Under the pieces are notes generated by a model, which was not told the origin of the DNA, made no database searches, and saw only the letters and a list, made by a program, of their open reading frames with translations. 35,087 nt of DNA from DAOUAT01 sp964551735 (GTDB lineage Bacteria; Chloroflexota; Anaerolineae; CG2-30-64-16). How positions within the stretch are numbered: the stretch's first letter is position 1; every line of letters starts with the position of its first letter. Location of the stretch: positions 1 through 35,087 of the forward strand of contig CAZKEF010000054.1 in assembly GCA_964551735.1 (NCBI GenBank), read 5' to 3'. The position numbers were made by a program, and so were the translations under genes. Below, in pieces: positions 6,672 through 13,580 of this stretch.

Positions 6672-7070
6672 TCAGGCCGGCCCGCCGGTCACCGTCAGCC
6701 GCTCGACGATCACCTCGTTGAGCACGTGCGGCTTGCGCACCTTGTCCCCATACGCGGCGACCAGCTCGCGCAGGGCTTTCAGCCCCGCCTCGTCGCCGGC
6801 CGCGGCTTCGGCAAAGCGCGCCAGCGGGATATCGTAGTCGCGGCTCGCCAACTGGCCGTGCGCCCGCAGGCGGGTGCCTTCGGCGAGCGCGCTGGCGGCG
6901 AGCGCATGCGCGCCCTCGCAGCGCAAGGTCAGGTAGTCGGGCTCCTCCCGGCTGCCGGTGCGCCGCAGCGCGCGGCCGGGATCGGGATAGCAGGCGAGAC
7001 GCACGAAGCGCGTGTCGCCGAACGCCCAGACCTTCACCACCACCCCTTCGACGTTTGTCTCGTTCAGCAC
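6672..7070 (-). CDS. SSB-like OB-fold protein (132 aa)
   Basis: The start is GTG 7070, supported by AAGGAGG five bases upstream; no ATG is available nearby. The pattern of strands fits a single-stranded DNA-binding OB fold: NETNVEGVVVKVWAFGDTRFVRLACYP, then YLTLRCEGAHALAASALAEGTRLRAHGQLASRDY (quoted in part) and a final NEVIVERLTV. It is shorter than typical SSB (about 170 residues) and lacks the acidic DDDIPF-type tail, ending GGPA. It is the last gene of the unit that begins with the pilin genes. The role inferred is coating of single-stranded DNA during replication or transfer. Confidence 0.7.
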   Translation of the reverse strand: MLNETNVEGVVVKVWAFGDTRFVRLACYPDPGRALRRTGSREEPDYLTLRCEGAHALAASALAEGTRLRAHGQLASRDYDIPLARFAEAAAGDEAGLKALRELVAAYGDKVRKPHVLNEVIVERLTVTGGPA

Positions 7071-7081
7071 CGCTTCCTCCT

Positions 7082-7199
7082 TGGTCAGGGATCAGGGGTC
7101 AGTGGACAGGAGACAGACGTCAAGAGATCGCGGTGGGTTGTTGGCCGCTGACCGCTGATCACTGCTCACTGACTCCTGCCCCCTGTCCACTGCTCCCCG
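7082..7199. repeat. Inverted array of GTCAG/GACAG words
   Basis: Plus-strand words GGTCAGGG, ATCAGGGGTCAG, GTGGACAGG are followed after about 45 bases by CTGACCGCTGATCACTG, CACTGACTCCTG and CCCTGTCCACTG. The two halves are approximately reverse complements. It fills the gap between the 435-residue gene and the ssb-like gene. Confidence 0.6.
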
Positions 7200-8507
7200 T
7201 CACCATGTCTCCGCCCACAGCGCGCCGCGGTCGTTGCCGGCGAGCAGCAGCTCCAGGTCGGTCGCCCGGCCGTGGGCGATCCCCGCGGCCTTGGCGGCTG
7301 CGACCAGGTGCTGCCGCACCTGGCGCGTGGGCGTGCAAAGCGCGACCGCGCCCTGCTCGTCCATCAGTTCGGCCCACGGGGTGTCCAGCTCGGCCCCCCG
7401 CACGGCCGCGTAGACCCGTTCGGCGCCTTTCACCAGCAGCAGGTCGGGCCGCGGCGGCCGTGTGGCCGCCGGGCAGACCTCGGTCTGGTAGCCGCGCTGC
7501 CGGGCATGGTCCGCCAGGGCGCAGACCCAAGCGCTGTGCTTGACCTGGCCCGCGCCATCGCGCGCTTCCAATCGGCCCCATTCCGATCCCGTCGGTGTGA
7601 CGCCGATCTCGTTGAGCACCCGTTGGCCCAGGTTGGTCAGCCGCAGGATGGCGATCCGCACCTGCCCGTCGGGTGCGCCGACGGCTACCGTGCCCTCGAT
7701 GCTCTCCGTGGCCTGGTGGATCAGGTTACGCTGCGCCAACGGCCCGAAGAGGTCTTGCAGGCTTTTGTCCCGCTCCGTCACGCCGAGCTGCTCGGCCACG
7801 CGGCGCAAAACCGCCTGCCGCAACGACCAACCCGTCGTCGCCAGCGCCACCAGCGCCCGGCCCTGCACGGGCCAGTTGTCGAACAGCCGGGCGTACTTCG
7901 CCGGCGGCGCGGGCAACTCCGGGGCGGCCGGCGCCGGCGCAGCGGGTGGCGCGGCGCGGCGGTCGGGCTGGTCCGGCGCTCCGGGCGGCTGCGCCTCAGG
8001 CGGCTCGGCCGCGTCGGCTTCCGCCGGTGCAGCGCTTCCTGCGAGGCGGGCCTTGGCCCTCTGAGCCGGGGTGCGCTCGCCCCGCTCCTTGTCCTTCAGT
8101 TCCCGCAGCGCCGCGGCCAAAGCCGCCTTCTCCTGGCGCAGCTGCTGCGTCAGGTCGCGCAGCCGGTTGTTCTCGGCCCGCACGACCCGCAGCTCGTCAC
8201 GCAGCCGGTTCAGCTCCTGCCCACCGGGCGCCGCAGCGGCGGCCGGCAGGCCCCACTGTGCGCCAGCCGGCGGCGTCAGTCCACCCTGGCTGGCGGAGAA
8301 GAAGGCCAGCCATTCCGCGGCGGTCAACCGCTGAAAGTAGCCGGCCTCGCCGCGCTTGGCTGCGTCGGCCGCGGCCGGCGCCAGGGTGTGCGCCAGCCGT
8401 TCCAGCACGCCGACGTATTCCCGCACCTGGCCCTCGGCCAGCGCTCGCAGCGTGTGTTCCGCCTCAAGGAGCTGCTGCCAGGTCTGGTCGAAGGCCGGGT
8501 CGGACAT
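7200..8507 (-). CDS. Coiled-coil protein with winged-helix and nuclease-fold-like C-terminus
   Basis: The product has 435 residues from ATG 8507 (AGGTGGGG upstream; an earlier in-frame codon would overlap the previous gene). Residues about 95-145 form a coiled coil rich in LRDELRVVRAENNRLRD and QQLRQEKAALAAALRELKDKE heptads. A long Ala/Pro linker follows to about residue 200. The next part (KYARLFDNWPVQGRALVALATTGWSLRQA in part, to about 320) looks like a winged helix. The end (HSAWVCALADHARQRGYQ...RPDLLLVKG...VYAAVRGAE) recalls the PD-(D/E)XK fold, or the replication-relaxation family, without a clear E-x-K. It is probably a DNA-binding regulator or replication accessory. I cannot assign a family. 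Confidence 0.65.
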   Translation of the reverse strand: MSDPAFDQTWQQLLEAEHTLRALAEGQVREYVGVLERLAHTLAPAAADAAKRGEAGYFQRLTAAEWLAFFSASQGGLTPPAGAQWGLPAAAAAPGGQELNRLRDELRVVRAENNRLRDLTQQLRQEKAALAAALRELKDKERGERTPAQRAKARLAGSAAPAEADAAEPPEAQPPGAPDQPDRRAAPPAAPAPAAPELPAPPAKYARLFDNWPVQGRALVALATTGWSLRQAVLRRVAEQLGVTERDKSLQDLFGPLAQRNLIHQATESIEGTVAVGAPDGQVRIAILRLTNLGQRVLNEIGVTPTGSEWGRLEARDGAGQVKHSAWVCALADHARQRGYQTEVCPAATRPPRPDLLLVKGAERVYAAVRGAELDTPWAELMDEQGAVALCTPTRQVRQHLVAAAKAAGIAHGRATDLELLLAGNDRGALWAETW

Positions 8508-8526
8508 CCCCACCTGCCCAGCCCTG

Positions 8527-9051
8527 TCATCCGCGGCGAAGCGCAGATGAAAGGGCCAACGCCAGGTGGCTTCGGCGCAATGCGCCTTCAGGCGCAGGCT
8601 CGGCCGGCCCGGCCAGCACCTGGATCCGGGCCAGCGCCTCATTCAGGGCGGCGACCGCCTGCTCGCGGGCGGCTGCCCCGCTGGCATACTGAGCCGCGGT
8701 CGCGGCCGCGTCGATCAGCGCCTGCCGCGCGCCCGCGGTGGCCGACACGCCCTGCCGGTGTCCGGCGTAGAGCCGCTGCGCCAGCAGCATCGCCTGCACC
8801 GGGTCCGGGCTGGCCGGTCTCGCCAGGAACGCGACCAGCTCGCCGGCATCGCGCGCCAGCCGCTCAGCCTCGCTCCGCGCCTGGCGGGCAAGGCTGGCGG
8901 CCGCCCACCGCGCGGGCGTCAGCACGGCCGGGCTGTCCGCCTCGACCGGCGTGACGCCGCGCCCCAGGAGGGCCAGGCCTAGCAGAAGCAGCGCGGCCAG
9001 GCAGCCGAACAGCAGCCGCTTGGCCGGCCATTCGCCCAGCTCGATCTCCAT
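8527..9051 (-). CDS. Membrane-anchored helical protein, unknown function
   Basis: The product has 174 residues from ATG 9051 with AAGGA seven bases upstream. A transmembrane segment lies at about 13-31 (LFGCLAALLLLGLALLG) after a short charged N-terminus. The remainder is Ala-rich, Arg/Glu-rich helix (SLARQARSEAERLARDAGEL and similar), likely outside the membrane and possibly coiled. It is not recognised. Position after TadE/TadG-type genes suggests a pilus assembly or minor-pilin-related role. Confidence 0.65.
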   Translation of the reverse strand: MEIELGEWPAKRLLFGCLAALLLLGLALLGRGVTPVEADSPAVLTPARWAAASLARQARSEAERLARDAGELVAFLARPASPDPVQAMLLAQRLYAGHRQGVSATAGARQALIDAAATAAQYASGAAAREQAVAALNEALARIQVLAGPAEPAPEGALRRSHLALALSSALRRG

Positions 9052-9053
9052 AG

Positions 9054-9187
9054 TAGTCCTTAGTCCAGTAGTCAGGTAGTCAAATGGTCAGATGGTCAGT
9101 CGTTCGCACTGCCAGGTCAATCGGCCGCATATCGGCGCGCCAGAGATCACACGCCCAAACGACTATCCGACTACGCGACTATCCGAC
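9054..9187. repeat. Inverted array of TAGTC/GACTA words
   Basis: Plus-strand TAGTCCAGTAGTCAGGTAGTC and ATGGTCAGATGGTCAG are followed by CGACTATCCGACTACGCG and CGACTATCCGACT. It has the same two-armed layout as other seams but a different vocabulary. Confidence 0.55.
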
Positions 9188-9712
9188 TCATCGTTGGTCC
9201 ATCCTGAACCGGCTCTGCGCAACGACCGGCACGGTGAAACTCGGCGACAGCGCGAAGAAGACCCGCGTCGTGCCGCCGGCGTGCACCGTCACCGTATCGC
9301 CCCCTTCATCGACCTGGATGGCGCCCAACGTGGGCGCGTAGCCGCGCGCGGCCAGGTCACCCGTCGCGCGGGCGAACTCATCCGCGGCGTTGCTGTAAGC
9401 CGCTGCGGCCAGCCGCACCTCCCCGGTGTCCCGGAAGTGCGGGATGTCCACGCTGCGCGCCGCGGCCTCCGCGGCCGCGTCGGCCGCCAGTTGGAGCCGC
9501 GTCCGCAGAGTGAAGTAACGCGGCACGTCGATCGCCAGCCCGGCCAGGGGGATCAGCACGGTGATCACCACCAGGGTGTTCCACACCAGGTCGCCGCGGC
9601 GGCCGAAGAGCCAGCGGAAGAGACCAGGAGACAGGGAGACACGGAGACGCGGAGACCTTTGCCGCTTCTCCCTTTCTCCCCCTCTCCGCGTCTCCCCCTC
9701 TCCCTTGCCCAT
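9188..9712 (-). CDS. TadG-like pilus protein
   Basis: The product has 174 residues. ATG 9712 is chosen because AAGGAGG is seven bases upstream and its A overlaps the TadE stop (TGATG), indicating coupling. The TadE/G-type N-terminal hydrophobic segment follows the signature GRRGDLVWN (RGD as in its two neighbours): TLVVITVLIPLAGLAIDVPRY, then the Tad-family QLAADAAAEAAARS helix. The remaining 90 residues would form the exported beta-rich part. Canonical TadG is larger, so this is a short form. Residues about 3-28 (KGEGETRRGGEREKRQ and SPRLRVSLSPGL) are a translated GGAGAC repeat array and are probably not ancestral. Confidence 0.8.
   Translation of the reverse strand: MGKGEGETRRGGEREKRQRSPRLRVSLSPGLFRWLFGRRGDLVWNTLVVITVLIPLAGLAIDVPRYFTLRTRLQLAADAAAEAAARSVDIPHFRDTGEVRLAAAAYSNAADEFARATGDLAARGYAPTLGAIQVDEGGDTVTVHAGGTTRVFFALSPSFTVPVVAQSRFRMDQR
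9622..9706. repeat. GGAGAC/GTCTCC inverted word array inside a coding region
   Basis: GGAGACAGGGAGACACGGAG and GACGCGGAGACC are followed by TCTCCCTTTCTCCCCCTCTC and GCGTCTCCCCCTCTCCC. The same vocabulary occurs at 25905-25988 and 31836-31900. Here it lies within the first codons of the TadG-like gene. Confidence 0.65.
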
Positions 9713-10110
9713 CACCATCCCTCCTTCCGAAACGCGGCCACGGCCTCGCCCCGCAACGGCTGGTTCGCGCCGCCGAAGAGCGGCATCAGGCTGCCGTAGA
9801 CGTTGGGGAACTCCCAGCCGACGCGCACCGTCACCTGGCCGCCGGGGCTGGTGTCGGCGGCCACCTCGACATGGTACGTGCCCACGCCGCCAGCCAGCGC
9901 GTGCTGCGCCGCAGCCAGCCCGCGGCCGACCGCGTCGGTCTGGCTGACCGACGCGACGCGCGCCGCATAGTTGGCCGCGTTGTTGGCGGTCACCGAGCAG
10001 TACCCGGCCAGCGCCAGGTTGACCAACGCCAGCGCGACCAACGCCAGCAGGGGCATGGTCAGCGCGCTTTCCACCATATCGCCGCGGCGGCCCTTGAGCC
10101 ACTGGATCAT
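9712..10110 (-). CDS. tadE: TadE-like minor pilin
   Basis: The product has 132 residues from ATG 10110 (TGAGG six bases upstream; the open frame extends further but overlaps flp). The N-terminal motif GRRGDMVESALTMPLLALVA with the following LALVNLALAGYC is the TadE type III/IV-like pilin segment. It is followed by the NNAANYAARVAS helix and a beta-rich exported part (TYHVEVAADTSPGGQVTVRV). TadE-type pseudopilins are processed by the prepilin peptidase and are needed for Flp pilus assembly. The stop overlaps the TadG-like start. Confidence 0.87.
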   Translation of the reverse strand: MIQWLKGRRGDMVESALTMPLLALVALALVNLALAGYCSVTANNAANYAARVASVSQTDAVGRGLAAAQHALAGGVGTYHVEVAADTSPGGQVTVRVGWEFPNVYGSLMPLFGGANQPLRGEAVAAFRKEGW

Positions 10111-10124
10111 GCTGGCCTCAGCGC

Positions 10125-10271
10125 TCAGAACGAATTGACGACGTCGCCCAGCTTGCCTGCCAGCCGCTGGCCCAGGATGACCCACAGCGCGACCGCGGCG
10201 ACCACGATCGCGGCGAGGATCAACCCCCTTTCAACCATATCGGCTTCCGTACCCAGGAACCACTGCCTCAT
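10125..10271 (-). CDS. flp: Flp-type pilin
   Basis: The product has 48 residues from ATG 10271 with GAGGAGG upstream. MRQWFLGTEADMVERGLILA leads into a hydrophobic stretch (AAIVVAAVALWVILGQRL) and a short tail ending LGDVVNSF, the standard size and plan of Flp/Fap pilins. The ERG-LI segment parallels the conserved E-Y-G-LI of the family, but the Tyr is replaced by Arg. A Gly (G7) precedes the likely processed end. It is the first gene after a near-consensus promoter and a promoter-proximal hairpin, and would be the major pilin. Confidence 0.85.
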   Translation of the reverse strand: MRQWFLGTEADMVERGLILAAIVVAAVALWVILGQRLAGKLGDVVNSF

Positions 10272-10302
10272 GCTGCTACCCTCCTCTGCAAAAATGACCG
10301 GA

Positions 10303-10334
10303 AACAAAAAAGGGGCCCCCGCAGGGACCCCTTT
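10303..10334 (-). terminator. Promoter-proximal terminator (attenuator) in the flp leader
   Basis: On the minus strand AAAGGGG-T-CCC-TGCG-GGG-G-CCCCTTT forms a 10-pair stem with one mismatch, followed by TTTTTTG. It starts about nine bases after the predicted transcription start and ends about 32 bases before the flp ATG. It should stop most transcripts unless read-through is promoted. It could also terminate the Nudix message. Confidence 0.7.
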
Positions 10335-10349
10335 CAGACAACTGCCGCT

Positions 10350-10378
10350 ATTCTACCAGGCCTCGCGCGTGATGTCAA
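10350..10378 (-). promoter_or_regulatory. Sigma-70-type promoter of the flp operon
   Basis: On the minus strand TTGACA (10378-10373), a 17-base spacer and TAGAAT (10355-10350) make an almost perfect housekeeping promoter. The predicted start is near the A at 10343. This is the clearest promoter in the window. Confidence 0.8.
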
Positions 10379-10507
10379 GATGCGTGGCGCAAGTTTAAGC
10401 CCATACGCATAATCGCATGATTCTTACGATTCTCTACACACCAGACTCGGAGGACAACAGCACAAGAAGGACTGCTGCAGCCATCAGGCGCCGTTCTGCG
10501 CGTGGCT

Positions 10508-10948
10508 TCAGCCGTTTGAGCCCAGCACTGCATGCCTCAGGTAGTTGACCAAATTCATGCGCGTGATCTCGGTTAGTTCGGCAGGCATTTCATCCGGCGC
10601 AAACCAGGCGATCGCACTGCATTTGCCCGGCTCCTGGATACTGGGCGTACCGCTGACAATCCGGCAGAGGTAGCTCGGCGAAACCCAGTGCTGGCCCTCG
10701 GCGGTCAGGATATGATCGGCCACATCCAACAGCGCGCCGACCGCGATCTCGATGCCGTACTCCTCACGAATCTCGCGGCGCAGCGCGTCGGCCAGCCGCT
10801 CACCGAATTCCACTGCGCCGCCAGGGAACTCCAACAGCCTGCGCTCGTTCTTCGTCAGCAGCCCGCGGCGCGCGAGGAACAGCCGGCCCGCGCCGTCTAC
10901 GATCACGGCGCCCACGCCGACGCCGATGTAGTCAATGCCTCGTTGCAT
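10508..10948 (-). CDS. NUDIX hydrolase
   Basis: The product has 146 residues from ATG 10948 with AAGGGA eight bases upstream. The Nudix box is complete: G44-x5-E50-x7-R58-E59-x2-E62-E63-x-G65 (GAVEFGERLADALRREIREEYGI). N-terminal IGVGVGAVIVDGAGRLFLARR and C-terminal WVSPSYLCRI...AIAWFAPDEMP fit MutT-like or ADP-ribose/nucleotide-sugar hydrolases; the substrate cannot be read from sequence. It stands between the IS and the flp promoter and is likely cargo rather than part of the pilus system. Confidence 0.93.
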   Translation of the reverse strand: MQRGIDYIGVGVGAVIVDGAGRLFLARRGLLTKNERRLLEFPGGAVEFGERLADALRREIREEYGIEIAVGALLDVADHILTAEGQHWVSPSYLCRIVSGTPSIQEPGKCSAIAWFAPDEMPAELTEITRMNLVNYLRHAVLGSNG

Positions 10949-10990
10949 AGTTCAGTCCCTTCGGTGATGCGCTGCTCAACAGACAACTGC

Positions 10991-11020
10991 ATTATAGCGG
11001 TGGCGGTAAGCCGCGCGTAA
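10991..11020 (-). promoter_or_regulatory. Possible promoter of the Nudix gene
   Basis: A perfect TATAAT (10996-10991, minus) lies 43 bases before the Nudix ATG; the -35 is weak (TTACGC, 18-base spacer). The first transcribed bases contain the 11-mer GCAGTTGTCTG, also found at the flp promoter. Confidence 0.45.
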
Positions 11021-11034
11021 AGCGGTCTCGCGGG

Positions 11035-11043
11035 TAATGATTT
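11035..11043. repeat. Target-site duplication, left copy
   Basis: TAATGATTT directly precedes the left inverted repeat of the IS and is repeated exactly at 12713-12721. Confidence 0.9.
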
Positions 11044-12712
11044 GGGTGTATTCAAAGTTAGTTATGAGGCATGGCATACTATCGGTGTAAGGCGAGCTTG
11101 AATCATGTCACACCGGAGCAAAGCCATGTCTCATAACCCAGATGTCATTGTACAGGAACTTCATACCGAGTTCGAATCCATGTTGAACTACGTCAGGGAT
11201 AGTCGAACCGCCACCGCCGATCAGGTCGAACGCGGGTTGTTCAGGCGGCTCCTGAGTTTGGGCGCCCGGCTGATGCTGTGGTTCTTCGCCCTGCGGACGG
11301 CGGCGGCCGCGCGTGGCGAGCACCAGTTGGCGAATGGCGTGACTTTGCCGTACCGCACCGAACACCGGCGCCACTACTTCTCGATCTTCGGCAAGTTAGC
11401 GTTCTGGCGGCCTTACTTCTATCGGCAGGCTGTCGGCGGTGCCAGTCCCCTGGATCAAGAATTGGCGTTGGGCGCCGACTGCTACTCGGACTTGGTGCGC
11501 GAGTTGGTCGAATACCTTGGCGTGGGTAGCACCTATGCCAAGGTTGCGGACTGTTTTGGCCGTATCTTGGGCCTGGAGCTCTCCACCCAAGCCATCAGTG
11601 CTATGGTGGCCGAAGACGCAGGCGAGGTCGAAAACTTCTATGCCCAGCAAGCGCCGCCCGCCAGCGCCAGCGAAGCCGCCGTCTTGGTCGTGCAAGCCGA
11701 TGGTAAAGGCGTCCCCATCGTGCGGGCCGCCCCGGCCGAGCCGAAGGTGCGCCTGGGCAAAGGTGACAAACACAGCCGGAAGAAAGAGGCGGTCGTGACC
11801 GGCGTGTATACCATTGCCCCCCACCCACGCACCCCGGCCGAGGTGATTGCCAGTCTCTTTCACCCGGAGCGCACCCCCGGCACGCCGCTCCGCGTGCGCT
11901 CAGGCCCACAAAACAAGCGCCTGTGGGCGACGCTGGCCGGCAAAGACGCGGCCCTGGCGCGGCTCGCGACCCAAACCGCCAAACGAGAAGGCCCCCACAT
12001 CAGCCAGCGCGTGGCTCTGACCGACGGGGCAGAAGCGCTCCAAGACCGCGTCCAGCACCACCTCCCCACCTTCACCCTGGTGCTGGACTTCATCCACGCC
12101 GATGAGAAACTGTGGGATGTCGCCAATAGCCTGTTCGGTGAAACGGCCGCCCACCGGGCCCCCTGGGTCGAGAGCCAGAGCTTGGACCTGCTCTCCGGGC
12201 GCGTCCCCCAAGTCATCACCGAACTGCGGCGCTTGGCCAGCCTGGCCGAGACCACAACCACCCAAACCACCGTGCTGACCCAAGTCGCCAACTACTTCGA
12301 ACGCAACACGGCCTATATGCACTATGACCAGTATCTGACCGCTGGCTGGCCCATCGCCTCCGGCGTCATCGAGGGCGCCTGCCGGCATCTGGTCAAGGAT
12401 CGCTGCGAACTCTCGGGCATGCGGTGGACCCCAGACGGCGTTGAAGACCTGCTGCGGTTGCGGGCCGTCGCCGAAAACGATGACTGGGAGGCCTATTGGC
12501 GCTTCTTCCAACAACAGCGCCAGCAGCGCTTGTACGGCGTACCAGGACCCGCACCGGCACTGCTTGAAAACCAAGCCCTGGCTGATCCTGAGCCAACGCT
12601 CCCGTTGCGACCCGTAGGACACGCTTTCATCATGCCGGTACTCGTCACACGCCGCTCAGCGCAGCCGCAGAAACGCGCCGCCTGAGCATCCTAACTAACT
12701 TTGAATACACCC
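11044..12712 (+). mobile_element. ISKra4-type insertion sequence, intact (1669 bp)
   Basis: Perfect 21-bp terminal inverted repeats lie at 11044-11064 (starts GGGTGTATTCAAAG) and 12692-12712. Both ends are flanked by the 9-bp duplication TAATGATTT. It carries one transposase gene filling almost the entire element. Identical ends and duplication point to a fairly recent insertion. The base composition is less GC-rich than the host genes. Confidence 0.93.
11126..12685 (+). CDS. ISKra4 family transposase
   Basis: The product has 519 residues from ATG 11126, favoured by CGGAG seven bases upstream; an ATG seven codons earlier (11105) is also possible. Family-typical segments are VVQADGKGVPIV, then KKEAVVTGVYT, a central ALTDGAEALQ and LVLDFIHADEKLWDVAN, and the C-terminal GWPIASGVIEGACRHLVKDR followed by SGMRW. 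These contain the Asp/Asp/Glu residues expected of a DDE transposase (ADG, LDF, IEG). The N-terminal part is helical and likely DNA-binding. There is no frameshift or internal stop, so it should be active. Confidence 0.92.
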   Translation: MSHNPDVIVQELHTEFESMLNYVRDSRTATADQVERGLFRRLLSLGARLMLWFFALRTAAAARGEHQLANGVTLPYRTEHRRHYFSIFGKLAFWRPYFYRQAVGGASPLDQELALGADCYSDLVRELVEYLGVGSTYAKVADCFGRILGLELSTQAISAMVAEDAGEVENFYAQQAPPASASEAAVLVVQADGKGVPIVRAAPAEPKVRLGKGDKHSRKKEAVVTGVYTIAPHPRTPAEVIASLFHPERTPGTPLRVRSGPQNKRLWATLAGKDAALARLATQTAKREGPHISQRVALTDGAEALQDRVQHHLPTFTLVLDFIHADEKLWDVANSLFGETAAHRAPWVESQSLDLLSGRVPQVITELRRLASLAETTTTQTTVLTQVANYFERNTAYMHYDQYLTAGWPIASGVIEGACRHLVKDRCELSGMRWTPDGVEDLLRLRAVAENDDWEAYWRFFQQQRQQRLYGVPGPAPALLENQALADPEPTLPLRPVGHAFIMPVLVTRRSAQPQKRAA

Positions 12713-12721
12713 TAATGATTT
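12713..12721. repeat. Target-site duplication, right copy
   Basis: TAATGATTT follows the right inverted repeat of the IS and matches the left copy exactly. It overlaps the first arm of a palindrome at 12716-12771. Confidence 0.9.
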
Positions 12722-12771
12722 CACTAATAATGAAAACATATGGCTGAATGTTTTCAGCAGCAGTGAAATCA
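12716..12771. other. Two-tier palindrome at the IS target site
   Basis: TGATTTCACT (12716-12725) pairs with AGTGAAATCA (12762-12771), and inside TGAAAACAT (12731-12739) pairs with ATGTTTTCA (12748-12756). The IS inserted at its left edge, duplicating part of the outer arm. The rest of 12772-12965 shows no feature I can support. Confidence 0.6.
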
Positions 12772-12965
12772 TGCGGTGTCATCACTATGCAGCAGATGAA
12801 GCTTCCTATTCTGCCAGGACCATGAGTTTTCGGTAGGTGACTCATCCCGTTTGAAGATTGGTTACGGCAGCGGGCGATCAGCGCAGTCCGCCATCTAGGC
12901 AGCAGGTCTTGTTGAGCAGGGCAGTTCTGGAGTGGGGTCTGCTTTGTAATCCTGAATAGAACACC

Positions 12966-13385
12966 ATGCAGCACTATCGCGCATCACTTATGATCTTGCT
13001 CCTGATAGGTACGGTTGTGACCCGCGTTTTGCTGATGCACAGAAGCGGCATGAACGCCCTGCAGTTCGGCAAGATTGACAAGAAGGATTTTCTCATCCCC
13101 CCATTTGCCCTGCTCTTCTTCTACGTGGTGTTCGCCGCCGCTTTCGATTGGCCTGCCTTGGGCAAGCAGGTCTTCTTCCACTCTGACGCTGTCGCTTGGG
13201 TCGGCGTGCTCCTTTGCACAGCAGGATTCCTGCTCGTCCTGCTGTGCCTGGTTTCATTCGGCAGCAGCTTTCGGGTTGGTATTGACGCAAACCACCCCGG
13301 CGAACTCGTCATCACGGGCGTCTTTGCACTGAGTCGAAACCCCATCTATTCGGACTACTGCGCGCGCGTCAGGAGATACCTCTGA
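12966..13385 (+). pseudogene. Truncated isoprenylcysteine methyltransferase (ICMT/PEMT) family relic
   Basis: The 139 codons start at ATG 12966 without a clear ribosome-binding site. Three hydrophobic segments are visible (MILLLIGTVVTRVLL, FALLFFYVVFAAAF, VAWVGVLLCTAGFLLVLLCL). The family motif SSFRVGIDANHPGELVITGV and FALSRNPIY follows. In intact members SRNPIY is followed by a further 50-80 residues with the cofactor-binding part. Here the frame ends 11 codons later (SDYCARVRRYL), and I find no continuation in other frames. It is therefore probably a non-functional remnant, perhaps damaged when the region was rearranged. Confidence 0.7.
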
Positions 13386-13446
13386 ACAGTCCCGAGGCCG
13401 CCGAATCGCGTGGGCAGCTTGTCAACGCCTGAAGGTTATGGGGAAG

Positions 13447-13472
13447 TGACTGGTCAACAGTGCGACCAGTCA
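13447..13472. other. Perfect 9-bp stem-loop
   Basis: TGACTGGTC (13447-13455) and GACCAGTCA (13464-13472) pair around an eight-base loop, between the methyltransferase relic and the AlbA_2 gene end. No T-tract is present. The surrounding 13386-13580 holds no supported gene. Confidence 0.4.
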
Positions 13473-13544
13473 GGCGGCGATGTACAGCGGCACAGTCAGT
13501 CAGGAGTCAAAGGCCCCCGATGGGTTGGAGACGCGCCGCGTCAG

Positions 13545-13569
13545 GTAGCCCTGCATGGTGCAGGGCTAC
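13545..13569 (-). terminator. Perfect 11-bp hairpin after the AlbA_2 gene
   Basis: GTAGCCCTGCA (13545-13555) and TGCAGGGCTAC (13559-13569) pair around TGG, 11 bases after the stop codon of the AlbA_2 protein. The stem is strong but lacks a T-tract. It is a likely 3' end hairpin. Confidence 0.5.
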
Positions 13570-13580
13570 AATTGGGACGG

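Noticed and set aside
13386..13580. Continuation of the truncated methyltransferase in another frame
   Set aside because: No frame downstream shows the expected membrane segments or cofactor-binding residues.
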